The notes under the pieces are model-generated. The model worked only from the letters and a program-made list of their open reading frames with translations, was not told the origin of the DNA and made no database searches. A DNA stretch of 64,000 nt from NCBI GenBank assembly GCA_950295325.1, contig OX485807.1, positions 30,785,666 through 30,849,665 of the forward strand. The letters are read 5' to 3'. Position 1 is the first letter of the stretch. Every line of letters starts with the position of its first letter. The translations under genes and the position numbers were made by a program. Below, in pieces: positions 24,240 through 43,519 of this stretch. This DNA is from Polytrichum commune. Lineage: Eukaryota > Streptophyta > Polytrichopsida > Polytrichales > Polytrichaceae.

Positions 24240-25385
24240 AGTTTAAATAATTTCATCTTCAACATACATGGCTGCAACGAGAAGAAATTGTTGCATACAA
24301 GCACACCTCTCTTTCATGCAACAAGAATGTCTTGAAATAGTATGGAGTTAAATGTTTGTTTTAGACTTTATATTGACATTTGGTAGTAGCTTCAAAACCT
24401 TGATTAAAGCGTATGGAACATTATAAATAAACATAAAGAAATCAACAATATGTAGGGAGCATGTATTTAAAGCATAGATGGATGAGTGATTCGTTAGTAT
24501 GCAACAATTCCCTCTCACCCATGGCTGCCACATATCCTTGCCCAAGCTTCAACCACATGTTGGGAGCCGCAAGTACAAGGGTTTAAATTGATTTGAATAA
24601 AAGTAGCTTCTAAGACCTCAAATTAGTACAATGAAACACAAGTAGAGATAAATGTACCAAAATCCTATATGGAGCATGTTTTTCAAAAAGGATAGATGAG
24701 AGGTCCATTCTTGTGCCACGATTTCTTCTTGCACATGGGTGCCATGAATTTTGGTCCAAGCTCCAATCATGTAGCACGAGTGACAAATACAAAAGTTTAA
24801 GCTAATCCACATTGAAAATAGCATCAAAGATCCCCAATTAGCGCATTGAAACACAAATAGAGGTGAATCAATTGAAGACATATAGGGAGCATGTCTTTAA
24901 CATGGATAAATGAGTTGAAGTACATTCCCTCTCGCCCATGGTTACCACAAATCCTTGACCTAAGCTCCAACCACGTGACACAAATTACAAATAACAAGGG
25001 TTTCAATTACTTTGACATTGGGTGCAACGTCAAAGACCTGAAATTAGTGCACCGAAAACACAAATAAAGATGGATTAACCACAAACCTATACGAAGCATG
25101 TTTTTAACACGGGTGAATGAGAGGTATGCTTCTATGCAACAATTATCTCTTGCCCATGGCTACTACAAATCCTTTGGCACGAGCTCCTCCAACCAGGCTC
25201 GGGTGAACCAACATGTACACTGGTTCCTTGGAGGCAAGGATTTAGGGGCTGGGGCGAACCAACCCGTACACTACTGTAGTTCCTTGGAGGCAGGGGTTTA
25301 GGCATCCAACAAGGAACGAGTGCGTGGGTTGATTCGCCCAAATCCTCCAACCACATGGCAGGAGCGGCAAATATAAGGGCTTAAT
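24240..25385 (+). repeat. Tandem array of about 214-base units, four clear copies
   Basis: The anchor gcatgt(a/t/c)ttt recurs at about 24459, 24674, 24889 and 25097. Each unit then has a gatgaga-like block, tgcaacaatt.cctctc.cccatgg, tccttg..c.agctccaacca, acaaggg(t/g)tt and a final (a/c)aaattagtgca..gaaacacaaat block. A degenerate copy precedes the array and part of one follows it near 25340-25385. The last unit contains a small internal duplication (about 25206-25300). No frame is open across units, so it is a minisatellite-like non-coding array. Confidence 0.8.
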
Positions 25386-25719
25386 TATTTTAAAGGCATA
25401 TTCATCTATTCACCATTCAGTTAGACCCGGGAGGACCTGTTCTCAACAACCATCCACAAGGGGTCTACATTTAGAGAGCATAATGTCTGGTAATCCTAGA
25501 TCTGGATATCCTCTGTTAAGAAAAGTCATCTTCCCTCTTGCCTATTCTTAGCCTGTGCCTCATCCGCCGCCCTGTTTCCCATCCCGACGAAGAGCACATA
25601 AGGCAGCTAATCAGAATCTCGAGACAACTTGATCACTGCACCGGAATCAGCTGCCCATTGCCTGCTGCAACAGCCATAATAATCATACAATAATAATGCA
25701 TCACCATTTCACGGCTTCA

Positions 25720-26395
25720 AATTCCTGCATCTTCACCACCTGATGACTCACGGATCCAGGACTTCGATTACGTAGCTCATTGTTGCAGTGGAGTTAGCTA
25801 GTGGCGCAGGCCTCACTCAAAAAGTTTCATCCCTCAAGCTCCAATTGTATGGTATCGTGTGTTCTTCGACTCTCAATTCTATGAAGTTTTTTTTGTTGGG
25901 TCTTAGTACAATTTTCGTGAGCTAGATACGTGTAGCGGATCATGTGAGGTGCATCGAGGTTACGAGGATATCGGCGGAGGCGGACTTGAAGTTTTCTTGT
26001 TGCGGTTGCTTTTGAGAATTTCGATAGAATGTGTGTAGTAATAATCAAAATAATCATATAGGAATTCATGATCTTTTCACGGATTTAATTTCCTGCATCG
26101 TCACCAACTGATGGATCCAGGACGTCTCCTCAAGCTCATAGTTGTGCAGCTAGAGGCAGGGCTCCAATCAAGAAATTTCATCCCACAAGCTCCGGTCGAA
26201 TGGTAGCTGTTTGTCTTTTGGTGAGTATGTTCTTCGACTCTCAATTTTGATGAAGTTTCTTTTGAATTTCTCGTGATGTAGTGGTTGTGAGGTGCATCAA
26301 GGATACGAGGCAATTGGCGGAGGCGGACTTGAATTTTTCTTGTCGCGGTTTCTTTTGAGATTTTCGCTAGAATGTGTGTAAATCGGCAGCTAAAT
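25720..26395. repeat. Two-copy tandem duplication of about 340 bases
   Basis: About 25720-26045 aligns with about 26055-26395. Shared blocks in order are tttcacgg.tt, tcctgcatc.tcacca, ggatccagga, aa..tttcatccc.caagctcc, gttcttcgactctcaatttt, atgaagtt.ctttt and ggcggaggcggacttgaa. The right-hand copy runs directly into the 205-base array, which suggests that the array grew from the end of this unit. Confidence 0.65.
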
Positions 26396-27105
26396 CGTAG
26401 CTTCAGAGTTGTTCACTAACTTCGGAACAAGAGGTTCTCAAAGAATCCAAACTGTGCTCTGTTAGTGGATTTACTTTTGAAAGCTGAACGAATTGATCAG
26501 ACCGTGATCGAAGATACGAGGCAATTGGCGGAGGCGGACTTGCAGATTCTTGATAGGGCAAAGGCTTCGCTAGACTCTGTTTCAATCGGTAGCTAAAATT
26601 TAGCTTCACAGTTGGACGTTAACTTCTAAACATGACGCATTCAAGAATGAAAACTCTCCTCTGTTAGTGGAGTTAAAAAACCTTCGCGAGACGATCAGAC
26701 ATTTGCTCGAGGATACGAGGAAACTGGCGTAGGTGGACTTGAGGATTCTCGTTAGGAGCGAGGCAAGGGTTTCCTTCCAACTCTGTGTAAATAGGTAGCT
26801 AACTTGTAGCTTCAGAGTCAGACGTTAATTTCCAAACAGGAGGCTGTCAAGTATCAAAACTCTGCTCTGTCAGTAAAGTTACAAATCCGAACGAAACTAT
26901 CAGACATTTGTGCGAGGATACGAGGGAATTGGTGTAGAGGTATAATTGAGAACTTTCGTCAGGAGCGAGGCAAGGTTTTGCTAGACTCTGTGTGAATAGG
27001 TAGCTGACTTAGGCTTGAGAGTTAGACATCACTTTCGAATCAAAAAACTCTGCTCTGTTAGCGGATTTACAAAACCTGAACGAAAGAAACAAGCAGGTAT
27101 TTTTA
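26300..27105 (+). repeat. Tandem array of about 205-base units
   Basis: The anchor gatacgagg recurs at about 26302, 26514, 26712 and 26916, spaced 198-212 bases. Each unit reads aattggcggaggcggacttg, (t/a)ctcgttaggagcgaggca, gctagactctgtgt.aat, ggtagctaa.tt.tagcttc, agagttagacgtta, caaaactctgctctgttagt, then acaaa.cctgaacgaaac and a (c)agacatttg block. Weaker copies occur near 25965 and 27360-27560, and 27110-27360 resembles 27545-27760, so the array extends in decayed form to the small ORF at 27916. No conserved reading frame was seen. Confidence 0.8.
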
Positions 27106-27915
27106 TCATCGTTCCCATGTGAAGCTCTAAGTGATGAAGATGTGCGTGATCGAGAGGGCTTGATTGGTCTCGCAGGAAATTAACATTTTGAATTCTACGA
27201 TTCTGAATGACGAGCACGTCTGGACGCCTGGTAGTCTATTGATTGTTTTATATAAAGGAGTGTTAAGGTTTGTCAGAGTCTCTCATCTACTCATCATTAC
27301 AACGATGTCGGTGAGAAAATCCACTAAAGGGACTGTATTCGTTGCGGTGCAGGTCGAATAGGAGAGTTTTGGAGACACGGTTTCGAGGGTTTTTGAGGGT
27401 TTCGCACGGTAAGGCTGTGTGTACATCGGTACCTAACATAGCTTCGGAGTTGGACATAATTTCCGAAACATGAGGCTTGCAAGAATCAAGACTCTGCTCT
27501 GTTAGTAGTGTTACAAAAAACCTATTCGAAACAAACAGAAAGCTGTTCATCTTTCACATGTGAACCTCAAAAGTTCTTGACAACTGTGTGATTGAGAGCG
27601 CTAAGTCAAGGGATTCTGTAATGTGCAGTGGTGTGCAAGTGTGGATACCAGGCAGTAAATTGATTTCGTCGACATAGGAGTTTTAGGTTTTCTCCATTTT
27701 TCAACAAAGTCGCTGAGAATATCCATTAAAGAATAACTAGATACATTGCGGTGCAGGTTTGATGGAAGAAACTCGGATTGTCATTCCGCGAAATCAATGT
27801 ATCTCAGCGACTCATTAGACATTCCAATTCGTCTGAAGTGGAGGTTTTATCCTCGTCGATGTCTCTAAGCTGATAATAATTGATCCGTGGCTCATCACAC
27901 TTGCATGCAATTACG

Positions 27916-28410
27916 ATGTACTCCGTATCCTCGGAGAGTTACGCCAGAAGGCAATCCACGCCTCCCAGTTATGCAGCTGCGACCGCAACTAGCAGAAGAT
28001 CCGACGTCGACAGGAGCGACGTGATATTCCGCTTGGAGGACGAGCTCGGCAAAGATGATGCTGACGACGAGTTTGACAATTCGAGCTTCGCAGCCGCCAG
28101 TCGGCCCGCTCCTCACCATCACCACAAGAACGGCAACAACGTCAACAGCAGCAGCCGGCAGGAGTTTTTGCGCAGCTACACGTTCTCCAGGAAACAACCG
28201 GTGCACGAGAAGGTGAAGAGCGGCCTGCTTCGCATGCGAGCTGCGGCATGGACGGTGGTGGCTTGCAATTTCCGCCTATCTCCTCGTGCCCGACGAATTA
28301 GAGACAAACTCGCCTTCCGACCGTCGCGCCTGGTCTGTTGCGGAGCTCATCGACAACGTCGCTCGTCGATCCGGCCCCCCGTGCCCCTATCTTACGTTTC
28401 AGCCTACTGA
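27916..28410 (+). CDS. Unrecognised small basic protein, GC-rich ORF
   Basis: The open frame begins at ATG 27880 and also has an ATG at 27916 (MYSVSSESYARRQS), which is closer to the rise in GC content and is chosen here, giving 164 residues. The N-terminal half is Ser/Ala/Asp-rich with a short HHHH run. The centre has a basic segment EFLRSYTFSRKQPVHEKVKS, then LLRMRAAAWTVVACNFR and an Arg-rich tail. I do not recognise the family; the FLRSYTFSRK stretch looks conserved-protein-like, but that is only an impression. GC content is well above the flanking AT-rich DNA, the best argument that it is or was coding. A second frame (28286-28513) overlaps its end. It lies directly downstream of the 205-base array, and the last 130 bases recur in decayed form at 28621-28742. 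Confidence 0.4.
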   Translation: MYSVSSESYARRQSTPPSYAAATATSRRSDVDRSDVIFRLEDELGKDDADDEFDNSSFAAASRPAPHHHHKNGNNVNSSSRQEFLRSYTFSRKQPVHEKVKSGLLRMRAAAWTVVACNFRLSPRARRIRDKLAFRPSRLVCCGAHRQRRSSIRPPVPLSYVSAY

Positions 28411-28520
28411 AACTTCTGATGAAGCTGAGGGCACTGTGACCTGTAATAGGATTCTAACGTATAGAAACATATTCAAGTGGGAAATGCACATACGGGAAAG
28501 AAAATACTTATAGAGAATCT

Positions 28521-28742
28521 ATGGCTTTCACTTCGAGATTTCAGAAGATATTCTCCTTGACTCCAGAAATAGAAACCTCACATTTCTCATTTGAATTTCT
28601 CAATTATTGCCTATCACTTTGCGCCCGACCTCTTAAACTTGAATCTAAATCCTCGTGTCTGATATGCTGCAAAGCTCATCAACAAGGTCGCTAGTCGATC
28701 TGGCCCTTGGTGCCCTCTCTCTTTCGTCTCAGCGTTCTGAAA
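28521..28742 (+). pseudogene. Decayed duplicate of the 3' end of the small GC-rich ORF, with adjacent duplicated flank
   Basis: 28621-28742 (gcccgacctcttaaactt..., ctgatatgctgcaaagctca, tcaacaaggtcgctagtcga, tctggccc.tggtgcc) aligns with 28289-28410 (gcccgacgaattagaga..., ctgttgcggagctcatc, gacaacgtcgctcgtcgatc). The frame is broken by a stop. The block before it (28521-28610: ttcacttcgagatttcagaa, gatattctccttgactcca, acatttctcatttgaatttc) recurs at about 29262-29345. Together they show old segmental duplications around the small ORF. Confidence 0.6.
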
Positions 28743-29084
28743 TTGATAATAGATAACTAGAAACGTCACTTCTCTAGACGGGAAGCATTCATGAAACTGA
28801 TGATAGATAAAAATTGATGATAGATAACTAGAAAACGTCACTTCTCTAGACGGGAAGCATTCATGAAATTGATGATAGATAACTAGAAACGTCACCTATC
28901 TAGATGGGAAGCATTCATGAAGTTGATGGTAGATAACTAGAAAACGTCACTTCTCTAGACGGGAAGCATTCATGAAATTGATGATAGATAACTAGAAACG
29001 TCACTTCTCTAGACGGGAAGCATTCATGAAATTGATGATAGATACTTAGAAACGTCACTTCCCTAGATGGGAAGCATTCATGAA
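28738..29084. repeat. Tandem array of 54-base units, six copies plus a fragment
   Basis: Units run 28738-28791, 28811-28863, 28864-28917, 28918-28972, 28973-29026 and 29027-29080, with a 19-base partial unit at 28792-28810. Each reads tgaaattgatgatagataac, tagaaacgtcac, ttctctagacgggaagcatt, ca. The core acttctctagacgggaagc is an imperfect palindrome around TCTAGA. Copies differ at only a few positions, so the array is recent. There are no unique spacers between units. Confidence 0.93.
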
Positions 29085-32000
29085 GAGTCACTTCACCCGA
29101 GGGCTAAGCTTATTAATTGTCACTTCTCGGTGGTGAAATTGATGAAGTTAAGTGCACCTATCATATGAATTGTGAAGTTTCATAATGCATTCTAGCACGT
29201 AGGTACATATACAAGTGTAACATTTACATACTTGAAATAAAAACATTATAAAACACCTTTGACTTTCACTTGACGAGATCAAAAGATATTATCATTGACT
29301 CAACAATTAGATTTCTCAATCTCATGTTTCTCATTTGAAATTCTTGACGTGTTCATGCAATTCTTATGTGTAATTGATATCTAAATTTGTTGAACTCTTG
29401 AGAATGTCCACAAAAGTTACATTCACCTTAATTAGGTACTCCCACAATATCATAGGGGTCCCAGTGTGAGATAACGAGTTGTACAACAAGACCCACACTA
29501 AAAGTAGAGAGAAAAAATAATTTGTATTTGTCGTTGGTTCATTTACACATGTGATTAACAATGGGGAGGAAGTTAGCAAGTGGACTAGTACACATCAATC
29601 CAAGTTGGTCATATGCTTGAAACATATGGCGGTTGTGTCCACATGGCATACCTAGAGAGTATGACTGAATCTCCTTCGCAATAGTGTTAAATCACAAGTG
29701 TACACTTGAGCCATGTGCCCAGATGAACACTTTTTCATTTATCACGCTATAGACCCCTTAGTTGTTTTTTGATCTCTTTGGAATGGTCGAGGTTGCTAGT
29801 GGTAGTGGATCAAGTTTCAATACATGAAATAATTAGAATGAACTCGGAGAACCTTGATTTGAGGGCCTTGTTAAAATCGGGGTCGTAAGTTTTGAGGAAC
29901 CCAATAGAAGTTTAGAAATTAAATAGCTTTATAGTATAACTATCCGGTGCATCCATCAATTTAATAGTTCTCATGGTCATGGGCACGAGGCTTGATAGAA
30001 GCTAAGGATAAGTCTACTCATGAGAATTCGGGTAGAGACGAGGTATCAATCACAGTGCTAAATAGTAAAAATCATGGAGAAGCCAATCGAAATCGGTCCT
30101 TGTGAACTTTGTTATACAAACATGCCTCCTAAGATTGCGGGTATGAATTTATTTTAAGAGCAGTACAGCAGTTCCGTGTCTCAATTGTCAATCTCAAATC
30201 ATTTGTTTATGGTATTTTAATATTCAATTTTGAGTCATCAAAGTTCAAAAAGATCCCCATATGAATTATAAGGAAGGACGAGGCCCTTGAAATAAGGAAG
30301 GCTGAAGTAGTGAGTTGTCATAACATTACTCAATCATTTGGGTCAATTTATTGAATGCTAGAACAAAGTGTTTGCATTATGTGGGCTTATGAACACAAGA
30401 GTAATATTCGGTTGTGTTTGTATACATAGGTTGACACTCGATACTTTGGGTGGACTTATACTCCTAGCACTAATCATAGGGAGTCCTAGTCATCCCAACA
30501 GTATTCACTCTGTTCATACCGGCATTGTTCACTATTCATGCCAACATCAATTTCTTTTTATCATCTAATTTTCTTCTCATGCTAAAAATAGAGTGAACTC
30601 AGTCATATGGTTGAGCAATGTTATGGTCATCTTGTCTTCAACTCTGTCCTTTTAAACACCACCTTGAGCTCTACATAGCTATTGTATGTAGGCCTTGTGT
30701 GGTCCCCCTTGATAATCATACACCTCTAACTAAGTGATATATGCAAGGCCTACATACATTATGCAATAACTATGCACCCCTATTTTGCGAAATAGGAAAT
30801 TATTATGCAAAATAGGGGTGCATAGTTATTGGGTCATAATGACATAGCTCATTTTGATGAAAGAATCTATAATATTGGCTAATATTATAAAATTCTATGT
30901 ATTGGTGGAATGAATCTTGAGTTGTGAGAATTCCATTAGGTATAGGCAATAACCATTAGTCAAGCTTTAGGAGGTGATAGACAATCTTAATAGTTGCAAT
31001 TAGGGAACTCTCTTTTGATTAAGAAATAATGCTTATTTTTTTAACACGGTCTAATTAGTTGAAATTGAGAGTTTCATTGTGGGACATGTAGGGCATTAAG
31101 GGTCATGTACCTAGTTTAGAGGATTGCAGTTGAGCACTTAATATCAAAAAAAACTCTTGCATTCAAACACTCGTATTTGCTCTAACATGTATATATCCAC
31201 TCCACACACCATTAAAAAATGCAAACGATCTCATGTCTCAAAGGCGATATGCATGTAAGTCTTTGTTCATTGGATGATTTGACGATTGGTTAAAATTTGT
31301 TGTGTTGTAATATGTTGAGATTGAAAACGTGTGACATGATTTGGTAGTTTTTAAGTAATCAAAGGAGTTTGGTTTTGCAACAAGAGGTTGTGTCCTAGAA
31401 AGAAATTTCAAAAGGAACTATATTACTTTCCAGTTCAATTTTATTGTTATTTTATTGTTCATTTTGTTTCAATAATAGTGTCATATATATTTTCATCTAT
31501 TAGATTGGAAATTTCACTGAGCTTCATGTGAGCTTTCACCAAGCTTCATCAAACCTTATACATCAAGTTATGACATGCATTACCTAGGCCTTATTACCAC
31601 TCAAAGACAATATCCATAATGCCTCTATCGCATGATATGGGACAAAGCCAAAAATATTGATTTAAGACATGTCAAGTAAGCTTTTTTTGTGACCTCTCCT
31701 TATCTATACCCCCCTCCCCATTGTCTTATCTTGAGTGTGGGAGTTAATCTAGATTTTAATAGCTCCATTTGCATTAGTCATCTAATCTACACATTCATCC
31801 AAGAACAAACTTATGGGCGAGACAAAAAAGAAAACCAAGAGCTTTGCTCTAGGTTCCCACCTTTCCTTTCCTTTCCTCGCTTGTATTTATCTCTTCATCT
31901 CTCTCCCTCCCCATGGGGGTCACTAAGATGTGTGTTGAAAAATTGTGAGATCAATGATAGCATTAGTTTAATTCATGGGAGCTAAAAATAAATACATGTG

Positions 32001-34390
32001 TAGAAATATGATACCATGACAGAAAAGAAAAGAAAAGAAAAAGAAAGTTGTAGAAATACTACAGGGTACGGTGAATATATCCCAATATACTCTTTATTAA
32101 ATAAATCCTAGAGGTATGCTTTATTAGGTAGTAATATTTTTACAAAATATAATATGATTTTGGATATGGTAGGTAGGTCCAAGTATCCATAGTTGTTTTC
32201 CTCATATTATTTTGAAGTTTATATGAATATCTTATTCATTGTCGAAAGGCATGGTCTTCATGAGATTGGGGTTCACCCTCCCCCTCACACAACAAGGTCC
32301 TACACATTTCTTGGGTTTTCCCTTGCCTTTGTACACATTGTGTTCACGCAACTATAGTAAGTTCCAAGAAATGTGCCATTTATGATACATGCACCTATTT
32401 ATAATACTCTAAACAATTGAACATAAAATATCCCAGTTTTGTGGATCAACTTGAAATTGCTCAATGTGAAAAGGGATACACAAAACCAACAATGCTTTTC
32501 AAACCCACAATAGATATCTTATGATTTTGGAAGTTGAGAAACACATGAATCTATCACATGCACATATGTGCCTCTAAATCCATCACCCTTAAGTGTCCAA
32601 AGTATGCAAACGGTGTCACCAATTGATGGGGTTGTTTCACCTTCAAATGGAATTTTAGAACTCACATGTATTGACAATGGATGTATTTGTAGGGGATGAA
32701 TCAAGGACTGTAACAACTCGAGATGACTCTACTATGGTTGGGGGAGATTACATGAAATGTTGAAATAGGTATGAAATTTGAAATTCGTATATTCCTCATG
32801 TTGATGACAAGTTTTAAGATAATAAAACCCAAGGAAGAAACAAAGAAGCTTGAAATGATGTGGCACTGGCATGTCATTCTTTTAACACCACACCTATGTG
32901 GAGGTCTAGGCCTAAGAAAATATCAACTTAAGTCACTTATGATTAATCCTTGAAAAAAACATGATGAAGCTCTCTAGCAACTGGGCCACCTTTCTGCTTA
33001 ATAATTAATTAAAGTGTGAAAAGTAAGTTAGGTAGCTCAAATAATTATATTCTAAAATTGGGCATACTAATAATGTAATTGAAAATAAGTTAGACATTCA
33101 TCCAAGTTGTTTTTATAATTTCATCTATGGCGGCTATAATTAACCTTAACACTTCCCTTAACCAACATTTCTTACCTTAAAGTTTGTCGTTTACTTTTAT
33201 GTCACTTGTTCAAATTATTTGATGCTACTTTGTTGGATTCTAGTGAATGTCACTTGCATTATTACGATTCTAGACATTCTTTGAATGTTATTTCATTTTT
33301 TGGACACTCAATAAAATGAATTTCCCAAAAATTTAGGCTCCTTTAAAATTAATGATTTTTTTTGCCCAAGCTGCTAGAAAGCTACGGTATGATTGGAATG
33401 GTCCCAAAAATCCCCAAAATAGATGAAATCACAAAACTTGGGATGGAAGCACATAGTCTCATCCACAATTCGGCTTCAACACTTGGTTGCTACTCTCTTT
33501 CCTATTTTTAGTGAGGGTCTTGTTACATTAAACTATGTGATTTTTTTCTTCCAAATCAAACAAAGTTTATGTACATATTAAAAAACTAATCATTCTTCAA
33601 CGATTAGTTTCAAACCCCAATCCTTGAATGACACGTACCCCTGTCTACCTTACATTATTTAAATATCCACACTAAAGAGAAGAAAGAGGGTAGTTTGGCA
33701 TCTTGAAAGATGAAAAATCGTTGTGTTATAGGCCTCGTAAACAATGAATGGGGAGAATACATGCTAGTTACAAATACACCGGTTGAGTTCAAGACTTCAG
33801 AAGAATTACCAATCATTTTAGAGGAAAATTAGAGAATATATCTCAACTTAATAAAGAAATCCCCAAAGATCACGTTATGTAACTGACTGAGCTTGGAAAA
33901 CACAAGGATTTTGACCGATTATGCCCAAAAATCTCCCTGGACACTTCTCCTAAATTGTAAGGAGTTCAATTGATCAATCCCCTCCAAATGCTACAGTACC
34001 GGGTTGTGGGGGTACAGTTCCGAAACAATCTTGCTAAATATTTCCGTTTGGTAACGGGATGTGGGTGGTCCCCCAAGGTATGGCGCGAATGAGTCCACTG
34101 TTTAGGGGTTCCAGACGACCGTCTAACAACGTCCATCGAACTTTCGTCGTCGATAAACCACTTTCGTCACAGAAAATCGTCTACCAACGAACGTCGGAGC
34201 TTCGGACGACAGACTGAACCCGTCGGACTGTCACAGTCTAGAAGGAGCGTGTCCTCGTCGGACATTGGACGAGGCGTCTGTGGACGAAGGAGGTCGTTCG
34301 TGCCAGACGGGATGTTTGCGGAGTGCAGAGCAATGGTCGCGATGGCGATGATGTGAGGACGGGGACGATGAAGGTGAAGGGGGAGGCAGT
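29085..34390. other. AT-rich intergenic stretch upstream of GCN5
   Basis: No gene was recognised over about 5.3 kb. The part near 29262-29345 duplicates 28521-28610. A strong foldback lies at 30683-30831 (listed separately). The last few hundred bases (about 34090-34390) become GC-rich with repeated cgtcgtcg-like motifs and are presumably the GCN5 promoter and 5' UTR. Other ORFs are short and compositionally non-coding. Confidence 0.5.
30683..30831. repeat. Compound foldback with a perfect 25-bp stem
   Basis: 30764-30788 (caataactatgcacccctat then tttgc) is exactly complementary to 30807-30831 across an 18-base loop. The stem extends by a further cattatg/cataatg pairing after a small bulge. 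Just upstream, tgtatgtaggccttg (30683-30697) is the exact reverse complement of caaggcctacataca (30744-30758), so a second perfect 15-bp stem lies beside it. It could be a MITE relic or a small-RNA hairpin. No expression evidence is available from sequence. Confidence 0.85.
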
Positions 34391-41570
<7,180 letters not shown>

Positions 41571-43149
41571 GGGGTGCTCAAAAGTGGGAAAGTACAGTGT
41601 AATGGCAGTGAAGGTTTGGTTGACACTAATTAGGCTCGAGCTTGTGTCTGTTGGAAATCTCAGTGATGTGTACAAAAGGATTCATTTTATGCTGCTGTTG
41701 TTACGGCCCGAAATGGCACTGGGGCTATCTGAGGACCTCCTGATTAAGATCTTTAGCATGAAGCTAGTCTAACCCTCATTTTTGTTTAGTCGAATGGTTT
41801 TTAAAACCATGCAACTGCTCACTACTGTAGTAGGACAGAAATCTAACAGACAATACCAATCAAACTGTACACCAGGAAAATCTACAGTAGCCCATTAAGT
41901 GAGGTCATGAAGCTGACACAGCCCTTCTTTGTGAGTCAGATAGAAGGGTCACAACGTATTTCTATAGAGGAATGCATCTTTTAATGGGTTTGCTGGTCAG
42001 ATTTTATTCAATGTAGAGAATACTGGGCTTCAAGAACCAGGGCATTGACTGTATTCAGAATGGTAGGTGACGAACAGAAGTGATCTGCTTTTTATCTATT
42101 TAATCATTTGCTGGCTTTGCATCACCTTCAAGCAATATTCAACCAATGCTCTCTTTTAGGGAGTGTGCTCTTGTGGTGAGGTAGGTTTTGGGTGCCTACT
42201 ATAATGGATGGGAAGGTGACCAGTGTTCATTATTCAATGAAGTGGTAAGGCTATGGCAAAGTCATCAACTATGGGTGATAATGTGCCTCTTCGTATCCAA
42301 TTAGGGATAAAACGCCAACAAAATCACTTGGCTTGATCACTACAACCTGCCCATGTAAAACTCTTTGGTTCCCTGTGGGTTTCAATGGGACTTGTTTGTC
42401 AGTTGAAAGAGGGTTCTCAACAAACATGTGAACAATCGTACTATAGCTTTTTGGTTTCTCTCAAACTTCTATGTAGAAGTGAAGTGCTTAATTGTCGCAG
42501 TTCTAAAGTTGACAGGATCTACTCAACCTAACGACTCCCGTAGTACCTGGAGTACTCGGTCATAGCACAAGTGTCCTTTTGCTATGTGCCTTCTGTTACT
42601 TTGATTGACTACGGAAGAGGTCAAGGATTACTTGTGTCTACTGCCAGTATGAAATTTTCAATTATTTTGCGGTGAAGTCCTTACTGCTATAAAACTTTGT
42701 ACAAATACACTATTTGCCTAGTACAGTGTGGGATACTATGGACCAGCCTGTTGGCCATCACTTACAGTATTTTTACTGTCTGTATTCCAACTGTTTCAAC
42801 TCACTTCAGGTCCACCTAGGTAACCTTTCTTTTCTATTGAAATGTTAAATTTGGGTGCCTGAAGGAAGATGATAATATTAGACTTCTCAAATTCTGTTGA
42901 TTATGCTATCAAGATAGGATTGTCATATGGCCAACTGCATTTTTAAATACTCTAGATGACTGCATGTCCTTGTTGGAGATAATTGCTGATGAAAAGATAT
43001 GGTAACTGTTACTCTGTTGAAATAGTCAATTGAGCACGGCTCAATAATGTGGCAGTCGGCGCTTCTGGGCTTGGGATTTGTGGTAAAAACCGCCCCTATA
43101 AGATGAATTCGAGGTCTCTGATGCTCATTTCAGGTGAGACCAGCTTCAA

Positions 43150-43420
43150 CAAGAAATGTCTAAGCTTTAAGGTCTAATGCTCTTCTGTTAAAATATGATA
43201 ACACTTGACATAAGTAGGTATGCATCGGTGGTTCAAGAAAAAAGTATCAAATCCGACGATCGTGAAAGCGTATGCAACGTGGCCTCACGAGAAGGCAGAA
43301 GCTGCTTTCATCGCCCATAGACTTCTTCTCGACAAGAAATGTCTAAGCTTTAAGGTCTAATGCTTTTCTATTAAAATATGATAACACTTGACAAAAGTAG
43401 GTATGCAATGAAGTGCTACA
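43150..43420 (+). repeat. Direct repeat of about 86 bases flanking a 46-codon ORF
   Basis: 43152-43238 and 43333-43418 both read acaagaaatgtctaagcttt, aaggtctaatgct, then a few differences, then taaaatatgataacacttga and agtaggtatgca. Between them, ATG 43220 opens a 46-codon frame to TAA 43358 with the segment VSNPTIVKAYATWPHEKAEA. This stretch is less AT-rich than the surroundings. The start and stop both fall inside repeat sequence. No family is recognised and the ORF may be fortuitous. Confidence 0.6.
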
Positions 43421-43519
43421 TTAATTTACTCATATACAAAGCTTTGGCAAGATGACAAGGTAGTTAAATTGTTATGACACCACTCGTCACCACATTTTTG
43501 TCTGCTTGAGTCTGTATGT

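Noticed and set aside
28738-29084. Possible CRISPR array
   Set aside because: The 54-base units abut without unique spacers, and the genome is eukaryotic.
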